64,000 nucleotides of DNA from Orychophragmus violaceus. Its lineage: Eukaryota; Streptophyta; Magnoliopsida; Brassicales; Brassicaceae. The DNA lies in the NCBI GenBank assembly GCA_030180135.1, contig CM058240.1:1493001-1557000 (forward strand). Reading direction: 5' to 3'. Below, one piece after another: positions 21,761 through 34,093 of the stretch (its first letter is position 1; each line of letters begins with the position of its first letter). Under the pieces are notes generated by a model, which was given only the letters and a program-made list of their open reading frames with translations, had not been told where the DNA came from and did no database searches. A program made the translations under genes and the position numbers.

Positions 21761-24398
21761 GCCCGTTTCTACCAACGCGCTTACTTGTGGACCTGTTTCT
21801 TCTTAGATTTTTTTCTGCTTTTCGGCTGCTCCTCTTTTTGTCTTCTGTTGGCTTTGTGCCAGCCACTGTCTCCTCTTCCTCGCGAATAAGTTCTTCTTGC
21901 CTTCTCAATGCAATAGCTTCTTGGTATGCAACATCAATTTTGTTGCTGCATTTCTCAGAAAGATCTTAGTGAGGTATAGTGAAGAAGAGCACAAGACACA
22001 CAATACCACATGATCAGAAACAGAAAACAAGCACCAACAATTGTATCAGACTTAAGTTTTTTGCAAACCTAACGACAAATTATTACCTGTAGATATGTCC
22101 AAGAACAAGAAACTCTACAGTGCGTCTACCCAACTCAGTTAAACGACTCTCATCACGCCCTGTGGCTTCTTTACTGAATTCCTCTCCGGCATTCCCCTCC
22201 TAGATTCAGTTGAAAGTAATGTCAAGCCGTCATGGAGACAAATGCACCACGGCACAGGTTAACAAATCATGGTACGATACATAACATATGAAACTAACCT
22301 TTGACAGGTTGTACTTATGAGTAGGCAATGGTTCCAGAGCAGCCCTCTCTAAGAGTAATAGCACATCATCAACTAATACAAACATGTCTTTGTCCATACT
22401 AACAATTGGAGCTGGCCCATCTGGCAATTCTTCGGTATCTGTTAGTTTCTTGTTCTTAGTTTGGCCTTCAAGAGCCTTCCAACCACTGTACAAGGAATCC
22501 ATCACCAAAGTGGATGCAACTTCATTCTCGATGAAGAAGAGTTTTGCAGCTAATTTTAAGATTACATCCATTTTCTCTCGGGACATCTTACGCCTTGAAC
22601 TTTGGTCCAACCCTAACCAGAAAGCACCAAAGCTGCAGCGTAAAACAACAATCAATTCCATGTTATGGACATTACTCACAATTTTATGGAAAGAATATCA
22701 AAGAAGTAAGAAAAGAGAAGTGCAGCACTACACTTTTTTTTTGTCAACTTAGAACTTCATGAAGTATTTTTGGATCTACAAGATCGGTAAAAGACAAAGC
22801 TTTTCCGACAAACAAAAACAAAGCTTACTGAGAACATGAAATTCCGGAGATCATGGAGAATGGGAGAAACGGGACAGAGCAACAAACACGGAAAACCGAT
22901 AAACAACCAAAAAACCACACACGAGAATCTACAACCTAACCACCTAAATTTCACCTAGAGATGAGGGTAAATGTGTTAAATCCACAGCTATAATGATTTC
23001 ATTTTTGGAATCTGGAGATGATGGTAGTAAATGTGGAATACCTTCTCCATTTTGCCTTGTCCTCTATCAACCTACCAAACTTGCTTCTTTTCTCTTCCAC
23101 AAACCGCGAGCAGACTTCCTCAACATTTGGCAAATAGACCCTAACAAGTTCCCTCCTATACTGACCAGAAAGGCAGCGAAAAGGTCGATCCACCCTCTCT
23201 CTGCAAACAATATGTTTGGTTGGGGACGTTTCAAACAAGTGGATGTATATGACTTTAGGTAAACACAATCTTGCATTTACCTGATAACCTGAACTTGGGC
23301 CTTAATGATAAGAGAGTCCGAATCATCAATGAACCTTTCATGTAATCTAGGTAACTCGATAAACTTTTTCCATCCCCAATCATGCTCTTTCTTCCAAAAC
23401 CGGTGTAATGTATCTGCAAGAAATGTGTTCGGTATGTCCGTGTAATGTGATGCATGCAAAATAAAAACTGCAAAAGGTAACCTGAATGCTTCGATTTCCT
23501 TGGATCTTTATTCACAATAGCTATAGTAAACTGAGCAAAATGACTCCAGCCTGTCTCAAAGATGACAAAGGAAACTAAATGATAAGGTTTTCTAGTTCAA
23601 GAGAAAGAAGCTACACGGACAACAACAATATGCACCTTGAAGAAGTTTATGATGGTTTGCAACACAGAGAAACAAAGAGAGATGGTTGGAAACTTCACAC
23701 CCTTGTGGATACATTAAAATATACCTGCCATGAAAAGGAAAATACACAATACGATAGTTGATTGAATACGATTCTAAGAGCCTATATATATGGAAGGAGA
23801 ACAAATGTTATTTACCATTTGATGCCACCAACTTCAAAAACATCGCTACGGAGCTCGCGTTTGTTGATTTCTGAAAATCTCTCAATCTTCCAAGTAATTT
23901 TCCCATATAGTTCAGAAGGTTTTGATCCTGTGAATAAGGAAAAACAAAATTGAAAGCAAAAGGCGAGTCATTTGAGTATATAACATCATTTAAAAAATGA
24001 AGAGACTCGTTTTATGCAACTAAACAACATTCATGCAAAACACATAACATACCAAAATCATCATCATCATCATCATCATCAATGTCCCCAAGAGTACCAT
24101 TCTCAACTTGATAAGACGACCGCCACTCCGCGAGTGCTTCTGCTGATTGACTTCTTTGTCCATTTGAATTCTCTTCCACTGATCCTCCTGTTCCAGAAAA
24201 ACATTCATGCAAAACACATAACATATCAAAATCATCATCATCATCATCATCATCAATGTCCCAAGGAGTACCATTCACAGCTTGATACGACGACAGCCAC
24301 TCCGCGAGTGCTTCTGTTGATTGAATTCTTTGTCCATTTGAATTCTCTTCAACTGATCGTCCTGCTCCAGAATCTTCTTCATTAGTAGTCTCCGACAT
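21636..24398 (-). CDS. Truncated MATH-domain (TRAF-type) protein of the MUSE13/MUSE14 family
   Basis: Full-length relatives (At5g43560, At1g04300; over 1000 aa) are TRAF-like adaptors for turnover of NLR immune receptors and autophagy proteins. Nine exons: 24398-24053, 23927-23816, 23724-23636, 23550-23482, 23413-23281, 23200-23042, 22632-22299, 22199-22087 and 21945-21636, joining in phase to about 554 aa. The MATH domain is intact (SKPSELYGKITWKIERFS ... YPQGCEVSNHLSLFLCVANH ... FWKKEHDWGWKKFIEL), followed by the family's helical part (EALAEW is N-terminal; LVMDSLYSGWKALEGQTKNKK and DDVLLLLERAALEPLP follow). The C-terminal half is gone. An A-run one base shorter than in relatives near 21812 shifts the frame after KRSSRKAEK, and the ORF ends in a repeat. 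Introns are kept, so it arose by DNA duplication. A 5'-UTR intron is likely (donor near 24974). It may be a decaying pseudogene. Confidence 0.75.
24029..24376 (-). repeat. In-frame 174-bp tandem duplication of an exon-intron junction in the MATH gene
   Basis: Two units (24203-24376 and 24029-24202) each carry VEENSNGQR, EALAEW, a run of eight Asp codons (GAT) and the start of the intron. In the promoter-distal unit the junction is TTTG|GTATGT, a normal donor. In the other it is TTTGATATGT, so the donor is lost and the former intron start is read as protein (DMLCVLHECF). Confidence 0.85.
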
Positions 24399-25089
24399 TC
24401 CTCTAAAGCTTATCCCTTTTTCCAAACTAGGCAAATCAAAGATTGAGCATATAAATTAGAATCCTAATTCCACCAGTTTTGAATATACTTTAAACATAGC
24501 TCTGAACAGATATATTTTTCAATTATGATATGCATATGCATTCTTAACAATGATCAATATATGAATTATAGCTGAAGTGGATCATGAAACTGTTTTAAAT
24601 CAATCACTCATAGCCACAGAACAAAGACACAAATGAATTCAATGCTCAAATCAATAAGCAAATGAGGATGAGAATAATCCCTAAAAACCAATCTTTTAAA
24701 AATCGAAATGCAAGAGGACAAATCAATTCATTTTCTATCAACTAAATCTCCAGAATTACAATCAATTGCACAAAAACTAAATAAAAAACCAATAACGAGA
24801 TCCCAAAAAAAAAATATCAGAAGAAATCAGAGCATCGGAGAACCCAAAAAAAAAAAATGCCGCAGAAACTGAAACCAGGATTGAAATCAGAAACGTAAGC
24901 CTCGGAAAATCCGAATAAATAAGGGAAGCGAGGTTGAAGTGACATGAAACGAAGCCGTGTAGATCGAAGCGAACCTGAGATGGTGAAAGAATAGCAGAGA
25001 AAAGCTTAATCGTCGAATGGATTAATGGCAGCTTCTCATGCTTTTATAGTTTTTTCTACGGAGAGAACAAATGAGGCGGAAGAGAGAGA

Positions 25090-25669
25090 AATAGTGAGGT
25101 CATAAGAAAGATTAAAAACGCAGGGAAAGAGAAAACCCTTAACTTAAAAAAAAAAATCTAATGGTTTAAGATTGGGCAAATAATCCGGAGTGAAAATTTA
25201 AAAAAACTACCAAACGGAAATATAACTGAATTTTTTTTGGGTTGGTATCCGATTATAGATAGATAATTGATTATATTTATTTTAGAAATTTATGGTTATT
25301 AGTTACTAAACAAAAAAAAAACACATAAAACTAAAATTATTAATAATATTATAATTTACTTTTATAGCAAATTAGTCATTAAACAATTTCATTTCATCCA
25401 TACAAGAGAATGCATCATTTTTATGGCAGAATGGAAACAAACTGGATTGGATTCGCTATGGCTATAATAGACCTTGATTGAGTAACGGGTATCCAATGAT
25501 ACACATCACCTCGATCATGTTAAAAAAAAATTCACTTAATATTAATCTAAAATAATATTAAATTGTAAACCAAAACATTATGTTGTATAACTTAAACATT
25601 TAGAACCAAATAGTTTTTTTTATTGAATCTTCAAATATTGAATATGATTTGATTATTTCTTAAAATTAT
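25090..25669. other. Spacer between the MATH gene and SAL1
   Basis: AT-rich, with no ORF, RNA gene or bounded element that I can support. Confidence 0.4.
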
Positions 25670-25925
25670 CATGTAAACAATAATACATGGAAAATTATTT
25701 TTGCTTATTTCGGTTTGTTCAACTAAATATAATTATATTAGATAAATTTGATTGAATATAACTGAGACAAACCATAACCGAAAATAATATAATTTATCTT
25801 CGGTTTTCAAATTTCATAACCAAAACTAAAATATAACCGAGCCAAACTGAACTAAGATATGAAAATAATATCTACAACCAAGAAAACCAAAACCGAAAAT
25901 AACCGACCGAAACCGAAGCAAGGCC
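25670..25925. repeat. TTCGGTT-rich repeat island 6 (homologous to island 1)
   Basis: Shares an ordered series of words with 2040-2300 (AACAATAATACATG, TCGGTTTGTTC, TTGATTGAATATAA, ACCGAAAATAA), which shows at least one defined family behind the islands. Confidence 0.65.
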
Positions 25926-26104
25926 AGACCTAAAACTAAACACTCTTCAACCCATTTCACTCTGCCCATACTAGATATTTTATTTTTATTTTATAAAGAA
26001 CATAGAATAAATCCTCACCTGTGTAACGAGAACAAGACATGTTTCGTTCTGGTGAAAAGAACAGAAACAAGAGTTACAAACACAAAGAACGTAAGAAGAA
26101 AGAA

Positions 26105-28429
26105 TCAGAAAGCTGAAGCTTTCTCTTGCTCGGCTATGGAGTCACGAACTGCTTTCAAAAGCAGAGGCATAAGCTTCTCATTAGCAACGATGATGCCTGT
26201 GTCCAAATCAAGATACTTCCCTTTCGAGAAATCCAATGGATTTCCCGCTGCATCCGTCACGATCCCACCCGCCTCTGCGCCAACAAACAAACCCGACATA
26301 GCATTCATTATCCAATCACATTCACATATCCGTACTGTAAAGACAACTAAGATGCACGGATACTTGTAAATGTATGACATCTCCACACCGGAAACGTTTG
26401 AGAGACAGAGAAACTTGGGGACAGCTCAAAAACTTTTCCGAATAGAAAAATATCGAAAACAGAAAATGAGATTTTAAAACGTATTCTAAGCGGTTAAGTT
26501 TTAAAATTGGTATCTCATATAAAACTAAAACATCCTATAGTTTGTTATATTGAAATTTATGTGTGATTTTGGTACATGTATATTTTTATATATGTTTCCT
26601 AGATCCCCGTCGTACCCGTATCTATAAATTTTTAACTTTGATGTGTTCCGTCCCTGTTTCCGTACTTGTTTTCTGTACCCGTAACCGTATCCGTATCAGT
26701 GCTACTTAGGAAGACAGTTCCATAATGAGAAAGCTTTGTTATGTTTACCTGTAACAACTATAGCACCAGCGACATGGTCCCAAATCTTTTCACGGTATCC
26801 TTTATGAGGAAACCTTAAGTATATAGCTCCATCTCCTCTCGATAAAGCTCCATACTTTGCTTGGCTATCGATCCGAACCGGTGGCGCTTTGACACCGAGT
26901 TTCTGTAAACAGCAAAGAGAGAGAACGTGATCAAATGTATGATCAATCAGTTAGTTAAGAGTAAAGCAACTTACATTGGCAATGGAGCTGGATAAATCAT
27001 GAAGAGAGTGAGCTCCTTCAAATGACTCAAAGAAGGATGCATCTTCTGGATTCTCAACACTAGAGACTTGTACTTTGACTGGATCAGATTTTGAATCCAA
27101 GGGCTGCATGTATGTCCCTGAACCGATCGTAGCAAAGAAGAGGCATCCGATTTCGTCTGAAGAAGAAGAGTTCCTGTTCTTGTTGTTGTTTCCTGCTATG
27201 GATGTTAATGGCAAGTTTGGACAAGCAAGCACACCTAAAACTACTTTCCCTTCCTCGAGTAATCCTAGTGCTACTGCGTATTGATCTCCCCTCAAAAATC
27301 TAAATTCACCAAACAAGCTCAGAGTCAAGAACACAACTTTTGCTTATCACATTCAATAAGGATAGTTTTGAAACTTACCCTTTAGTGCCATCAATAGGGT
27401 CCAAGACCCAGTGTCGACCATTTGGACCACCTTCAGATGTGCCACAGTCAATGGCTCTGAGAAGATCATCTGTGGATAAAGCAGAACCAGTAGAGTCAAT
27501 GGCTTCCTCGGTAGCCAAAGTGTCGTTCACGAGTTTCGTGATACGCTCAAGAATATCCTGAGAACCATCCTTTCGTAGATCAGCTGAGTCCTATACACAT
27601 AATTATAAGACATTGTGAGTCTTAAAACATACTAAAAACTCAAAGATAAGTAATGTGAGAGGCATCTAAATATGGTGTTTCACCTCTTCAGCCACCAATG
27701 AAAAGGGTTCTGAACTAAGTTCCCTTTCTAAGACTAAACTAACAACTGCTTGTGAACCTGAAACTCAAAAACAAGGACAGTTCAATTACTTGAATGATAC
27801 AAACAAAGACAGTTAACTTGTTCAAAATCATTGGCTATGTGATTACATTTCAAGCTCAGTAAGATTCAAAGAGAAAAACTAACCATAATCAGCAACGGTC
27901 ACTGGACTCTTATCAGATTTTGATTGAACATCAGACTGCAACAAAGCCTTCTGAACTTTCTGAAGCAACAAAAAAGAAAAGATTTTTATTAGAGAAAATT
28001 TGGATCACAGATTCACACAAAAGAGTATTATCCAATACAATCACTAAAATCTGTTCCCAATTACAGAAGCGATACACATTCATCTCCAAACCCAGATGAG
28101 AAATGAAATTTGAAACAAAAATTCGGAAGATTTACAAAATGGGTTTTCTAAAAGAATCAAACTTTAGAATCAGAGACATGATTGGAGAAAGATCTGAGAC
28201 AGACAAGAAGCCGAACCTGACAGAGACGAGCTGCGAGTGAAGCAGCTTTCTTAGCAGCAACAAGCTCTTTCTCGTAAGCCATAGATGAAACTACTCTGAG
28301 AGTAACAAATAAAGGAGAAGACTTTCTTCCGAATACAGAAACGATACGGTTCGATGTAACTCTAGGTCTCGAAATTGATGCAAATGATTGAAGTGGAGCT
28401 TTGGCTGATCGAAAGCAATTTATAGACAT
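26105..28429 (-). CDS. SAL1: SAL1/FRY1 3'(2'),5'-bisphosphate nucleotidase, plastid/mitochondrial
   Basis: Degrades the retrograde and stress signal PAP (3'-phosphoadenosine 5'-phosphate) and has inositol polyphosphate 1-phosphatase activity. Exons: 28429-28217, 27959-27884, 27757-27684, 27590-27379, 27299-26975, 26902-26749 and 26274-26105, giving 407 aa with an organellar transit peptide (MSINCFRSAKAPLQ, Ser/Arg-rich, up to MAYEKEL). All metal-site motifs are intact: VTVADYGSQ, SLVAEEDSADL, HWVLDPIDGTKG and IWDHVAGAIVV. It lacks one intron that the SAL2-like paralogue has: the exon at 26975-27299 corresponds to two exons there. An in-frame Met lies six codons upstream (28447). Confidence 0.95.
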
Positions 28430-28914
28430 CTTTCTTCTTTTCAACAAGATAAAATGTCTTCACATTTTCTGATTGCAAAACGAATTATTATTAGTTTTCA
28501 GAATAATTTCCAATACTTATTCATTCTCTTGAGTTAATCCCTATAGTTTATTATTCTGTCAACAAAGACCAGTACTGCTCTGTCTGTTAAGTGGTTCATT
28601 TAGTACCAAATTGAAAGAACTAAAACAAAGGGTTAAAAATCGAAACTTTAAAGTTCATAGATTGGGTGGTTGAGTTTGGGCTAATGTCTACTACACGTGT
28701 ATGTTGTGTCTGAAACATGGTGAAATTATAGGTAGTGACTAGTGAAGATTAGGAAAAGGCTTCTTGATTATTGAAGCCCAAGAAAAAAAAGCTCAAGGCT
28801 TTTCCATGTCCATACTTCGTGTAGCCTATTGTACAGCCCAAGCAAAAGAATGTACCTAAGACTTGAGCTGCAAGCTGCAATTTGGATGTACTGCATTAGA
28901 TTCCATAGGCATGG

Positions 28915-29280
28915 GGTTTCGAATTATCGGTTCGATTTCGGGTGGTTATTTTCGGTTTCAATTTTCAGTTGTAGTGGTTTAACTTTTTTTTTTTTTAACG
29001 TCGACCCATCTTGATTAAGCCAAGTTTAATCCGATGTAAAGGAGGTTCCGAAAAGATCCTTCAGTCGAGACAGTCTGGCTTATATGGGAGAATAACACGC
29101 CTCGAGCCCGGGTTTCCTTCACCAATGAGCCATCACGGATATTAAAATACTATAACACACTTCATATTTCAGTTTGGTTTCAGTTCAGTTATATTCCGGT
29201 TTCAGTTAGTTTTGTTGTAGATATTAAAAACCAAAGGTGGACCAAAATTCGGATAGATTTGGTTACCGAACCGGAACCCT
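28915..29280. repeat. TTCGGTT-rich repeat island 7, split by a SINE
   Basis: CGGTTCGATTTCGGGTGG lies on one side (28930-28980) and TTTCAGTTTGGTTTCAGTTC with CCGAACCGGAACCC on the other (29160-29280). The SINE at 28983-29137 interrupts it. Confidence 0.5.
28983..29137 (-). mobile_element. tRNA-derived SINE
   Basis: On the minus strand the element starts TGATGGCTCATTGGTGAAGG, an A-box. It has CCCGGGCTCGAGGC, a B-box-like block, about 30 bp later, and ends in poly(A) (poly(T) at 28986-28999 on plus). No convincing target duplication was found. Confidence 0.65.
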
Positions 29281-29524
29281 TACATTTTATACTTTCAAAG
29301 AACACAAAACAGAACACTTGAAACAAGTTTTCTAATCTTCAAAAAACAAAGAACTAAAGAACACAAAAGTCCCTCTCTACAAGAGCTCTTCACTCTTTCT
29401 AAACTTCCACAATCTTAAAACCTTGAAACCTCAGAAAACCGATTACAATTTACACAACTTAACATCGTCCAAGTCTTGGGATTTTGCAGGGCTTCCCCAA
29501 AGTTAAAAACTACTAAAACTAATA

Positions 29525-32411
29525 TTAGTTGAAGTTGAAGCTAGCAGTGCGGCTCCATCGACCTTTCAAGTAATCCTCAACAGAGATACTACTAGCTTCA
29601 GGACTACTATCAGAAGCAGCATCATCATCCAAATCAAGCAACGCAAGGTTTATATGTGATTCTATGTTTGTCAAGTAGGCAGTTGCATCTTCTGAGGCTC
29701 TTACTTGTTGCTTTCCCCATTTTGTTGCATCTTCATCCCCTTGTAGTATCTTCACCACCTGTGAGTTCATGAATCAACACCTCAGAACAGAGCAATTAGA
29801 ACCAAAAGACTAAGGATTTATAGCAGGAAAGGAAAGCTCGAGACGATAAAGATATGTATATAGCTTACAAGGCTGATTTGTGGACGGTCATGAGGTGAGC
29901 GTTTGATGCATAGTGTGGCAGCTAACAATAGTTTCTCGATTAGATTGTTACTGTTATCGGTTTCTAAACTTGGATCCAGTAACTGAGCAAACTTTCCACT
30001 CTCTAGAATTGGATTTGCCTGGGAAAGAGATGCAACTTGGTCATTTCAAAGAGTAACATTGCTTCCTATGATTTGCTAGCAAAATAAAGGTGAAGTTGTG
30101 GACAACTATGCTTACCCACAAGACAAGGCTCTCCTGGCCTTTTGACTGGTCGACGCAGATTGGTTTTCTACCAGATAGGAGCTCGAGCAATACAACACCA
30201 AAAGCATAGACATCAATCTTGTCGGTTACTTTACCGTGCATGAAGTACTCTGGTGCTAGGTAACTGTCCAGACAAAAAAGGAAAGTTAAGAGGATGGCTG
30301 GTGGAGTGATGATGGTTCTAAGGGAAGGTGAAAAGAAGCAAGTTAAATACCCAAATGTTCCAGCAATACCCCCACATGATACATGCTGTGAGGCACTTGA
30401 AGCCAGGCTGGCGAATCCGAAATCTGAGAGCTGAACCAGTATAATAACTCAGGAAGATTTGTTCATTGCATCTATCAATAAACTCATATTAAGATCAGTA
30501 CCTGTGGCTCAAAATCATCTGCCAACAGAACATTAGAAGATTTCACATCCCGGTGAATAACTTCTGGATCATGAGTATTATGTAGATAGTCTAGCGCCTC
30601 GGCAACACCCACTGCCACTTTATATCTCTCTAGCCAGCCAAAATTTGCTGCATCCTTTCTATTACCTGAATCAAGAAATGAGAACAATCAAGAAAGATAG
30701 TACACGAGAGAATCCAGAGGGAATATCAAAATGTAGTTTATATACCGTGAAGGTTTTCTTCGAGGCTTCCTCGTGGTAGATAGTCATACACCAGCATCAA
30801 ATTATTATTCTCGAAACAGAAACCAAAGAGAGATACTATGTTCTTGTGATGTACACTTGTAATGACTTCAATTTCCAGTATAAATTCTTTCAACACATCC
30901 AGACAAGGCTTCAATAATTTGACAGCTAGTTCTCTTCCATCAGGTAGGTCTCCTCTATAAACATAACTATTACCTCCTTCTCCAATCAAGTTATCTGGAA
31001 ACAGGAAAAAAATGTATCCATAAACAAAGGATGAACCAAAACCAAACCTATGTTAGAACATGGAGAGGGACATACTGGAGGCAAAGTTTGAAGTGATTGA
31101 CAAAACTTCCTCGTATGTGAATAATCTACATGTGGAAGAGTATTTTTCATGTAGACCCTCCAGCTCTTCCGGAATGTTGTTTGATCCAATGGAGGGAGAA
31201 AGAGGAGACTGAATAAGCTCAGAACCAAATCTTGAAATGGAAACATCTTCACCATCAATGCTAGAAGAGCAATCTTCATCACAACCAGAATCACTCCGTT
31301 TCCTATCCAGAGCTGCTGGATTCCGACCCCGCAGCCTTGAAACCCACTGAAGTACAGCCTTAGTAGCAGAAACTTTGGTCCAGCTTTTCCGATTAGAGTA
31401 AATCCCTCGAAGAAAATGCCAACCTGGTCCTGGCTCAGTCTCGTTTGTTTGTACTGGCACTAAAGCCAATGAATTGTCTACAACTAAGCTTTCAGGAGAC
31501 TGTAATGATGAAGTGAGACTAGTTCTCGTCCAGCGTGAGCTCGTTCTTGCAGGGCTTAAAGTGTTTCCAATCTTTGCCGCTTCAATAGCAATGTTTGGTG
31601 ATCCACAAACTAAAGACGGAACATTCATGTGTAGACCATCTGCACCTGCAAAGCACAAAACTTTCGTTAACACAAAACTATAATACAACTAAAAATGAAC
31701 AAATCCGTTACTAATATGTAACATACCATTGTTATTAACTCTGCGGAACATAATTTTGCCACTCTTAACAGCAAAAACTGAGACATCTTTGGCAAGATTC
31801 CTAGCACAATACTTAGCTAAGGAAGCTGATGAACGGATTGTGTGATGTCTCTTAGAAGAACCTACGATTAAACTTGTTGCTCCAGACGATTTCACTTCTT
31901 GTACAAGAACTTTCCTAGCAGACTTCCCTCTGAAAACCTTTAACTTTAAATCAACCTGTTCACAACATCCATCCATTTCAGTAAACTTAATCTCAAAATT
32001 CCCATTCAAATTTCTTGAACAAACTTGCCTGTTTTAAGTTGCAGAAGCTTTCATAGACACCAAGCATAGTGTCAAAAGTTCTGAGCAGCGAAATAAGCGA
32101 CGTTGAGCCTTCTGCACAAAGATATAAAAAGGTTAATTTTTTATGCCTTTTCTCATTTTTTAATCTCAGATCGCAAGGAAGGAGAAATGAAATAAGGGTT
32201 TACAAAACAAACCGAGAGAATAATCGAGAACGTGAAGAGCAACGATTCGATCTCCAGGACGAGCCACATTCACCAGAGACCATGTAAGCACCTCTCGACT
32301 CCATTCGTCTGGCTTTACACCTACAATTACTAACGCCGAACCTTCCGCATCCGCCACCGTCACCGGTTCCTCGAATTCGGCGACTCCACCTCCTTCTCCG
32401 GTGGGTTTCAT
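29525..32411 (-). CDS. Receptor-like cytoplasmic kinase with N-terminal USP domain (At5g63940 type)
   Basis: A Ser/Thr kinase of the RLCK VI group, with an adenine-nucleotide alpha-hydrolase-like (universal stress protein) domain fused in front. Ten exons: 32411-32213, 32111-32029, 31955-31727, 31645-31076, 30994-30746, 30665-30502, 30430-30351, 30263-30116, 30018-29869 and 29758-29525, giving 701 aa (Arabidopsis about 705 by memory). The USP domain covers residues about 20-165 (ALVIVGVKPDEWSREVLTWS, SGATSLIVGSSKRHH). The kinase domain has IGEGGNSYVYRG, LAVKLLKP, IHRDVKSSNVLL, LSDFGFAS, and APEYF. Intron 2 uses a GC donor (CAG|GCAAGT). No signal peptide is evident. The client or partner is unknown. 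Confidence 0.92.
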
Positions 32412-32487
32412 CCAAGCAAAACGATTCCTTTCCCCCCCCCCTTCTCTTATCTTCTCTTCTCCAAGGTTAAAACTTGCGATTCACCCA

Positions 32488-32640
32488 CACACACACACAC
32501 TCTCTCTGACTCTCTGTTAGTAGCAAATCTCTCTCTCTCTCTCTGGTGGTTCTCTGGTTTGTCGTTTTGTTCTTGGGCAAAGGGGAATGAGCGAATCAAG
32601 TTAACTGTCTCCGGGAGAAAAGTGGGAGAGAGAGAGAGAA
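32488..32640. repeat. CA and CT microsatellites in the kinase 5' region
   Basis: An (AC)n run, then TCTCTC runs and a GAGAGA run, within about 150 bp upstream of the kinase start. CT-rich stretches are common in plant 5' UTRs. Confidence 0.6.
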
Positions 32641-32749
32641 GAGCCATGTTTTGTGTTCTCTGGTTTGAATGAATCTGGGCCGTTGATTACCCCTAATGAT
32701 CGACTAATTAATTAAAAAGGAAATTAATAAATTAAGCACGAGTGAATAA

Positions 32750-33106
32750 TCAATACTATTAAAAAATTGGAGTTTGTCCATGGTACATAAATGTTGTTCC
32801 TGAAATTTGCCCTTAATATTATTAGGATTTGTAATCTTCATTAAGGGTAATTAGGGAATATAACATTATCTCTACAATCCATGTTTCCAAACAAGACAAT
32901 TATTAAACATGTAACCAAACAACCAAAATCTAATAGGTCACACTTTCCTAATTAATTAAAATCAAAACAAATTAATTGATAAATATAATGAATAATTTAT
33001 ACATCAACTATTATATATAAATTAAGATTCTCTAATTTATGATCTAAATTTATGATTTTATTCAAAATATATTTATAATATATTTTAATATCTTTTTATT
33101 TTGTTT

Positions 33107-33150
<44 letters not shown>

Positions 33151-34093
33151 TACGATTGATGTTTTTACGATTGTACTTTTTAGCAGGTTTTTCCATCAAA
33201 CTGAAAAATATTTAATTAATTAAACGGGTTGAAAAATTAATTAACCAATCTCGATTATAAATTTTCTATAAAAAAATTCGCATATAGTAAATAATTTCAG
33301 CTGATATATTTTAAAATTAATAAAATATTAAAATGATTTCATACTTATATTATTCAAATATTTGAAATATATTTTAATATCTTTTTATTTTGTTTCAAAT
33401 ATATATATATATATATATATACACATATTACGATTGATGTTTTTACGATTGTACTTTTTAGCAGGTTTTTCCATCAAACTGACAAATATTTAATTAATTA
33501 AACGGGTTGAAAATTTAATTAGCCAATCTCAATTATAATTTTTTTTAAAAAAATTCGCATATAGTAAATAATTTCAGCTGATATATTTTAAAATTAATAA
33601 AATGATTTCATACTTATATTATTCAAATATTTGAAGCGTCAAATTATGCTTTATGTTTGAATGAAGTTTTTAACGGATAGTTCCATCAAATTTGCAAATT
33701 ATATATACGACTACAACATGTATTTTATAAAATAATATTTTAGATAAAGAAAATAAAAATTAAACATATACCACATAACTTTTACAATAGTTGTTTTCAC
33801 ATATATATATATATTTTTCCAAACTATGATCTTACGATACAACGCATATTAAAATATATAATGCGAAATCGTTATTTTAATCTCTTAATCCTTACGATAT
33901 ATCTCCTCCAAATAACACATAATTCATTTAAAAAAAACTAAATTGCTAACTCACTGTTTATAATGTTGGTTAAACAATTATAATGAAAATTAGATTACAT
34001 AATTAAAAATCTAAACTACTATTAACAAAATGAATAAAAAGTAAAATTTGTAAAGAAAATTAAACCCGCACTTAAGTGCGGGTCAAAATCTAG
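32750..34093 (+). mobile_element. Non-autonomous Helitron (1344 bp)
   Basis: Starts TCAATACTATTAAAAAATTG. It ends with the palindromic stem CCCGCACTTAAGTGCGGG, then TCAAAAT and CTAG (34090-34093), followed by T. The site is host A | T. The interior is AT-rich, non-coding, with two diverged internal copies of a ~280-bp block (33076-33365 and 33366-33638). It belongs to the same family as 36922-37717. Confidence 0.85.

Noticed and set aside
22730..22755. Poly(T)GTCAAC in a MATH gene intron as retroposed tail
   Set aside because: The end matches GTTGAC-A(n), but no flanking duplication could be found.
24014..24385. Plus-strand His-rich ORF
   Set aside because: It is the antisense of the Asp-codon runs in exon 1 of the MATH gene.
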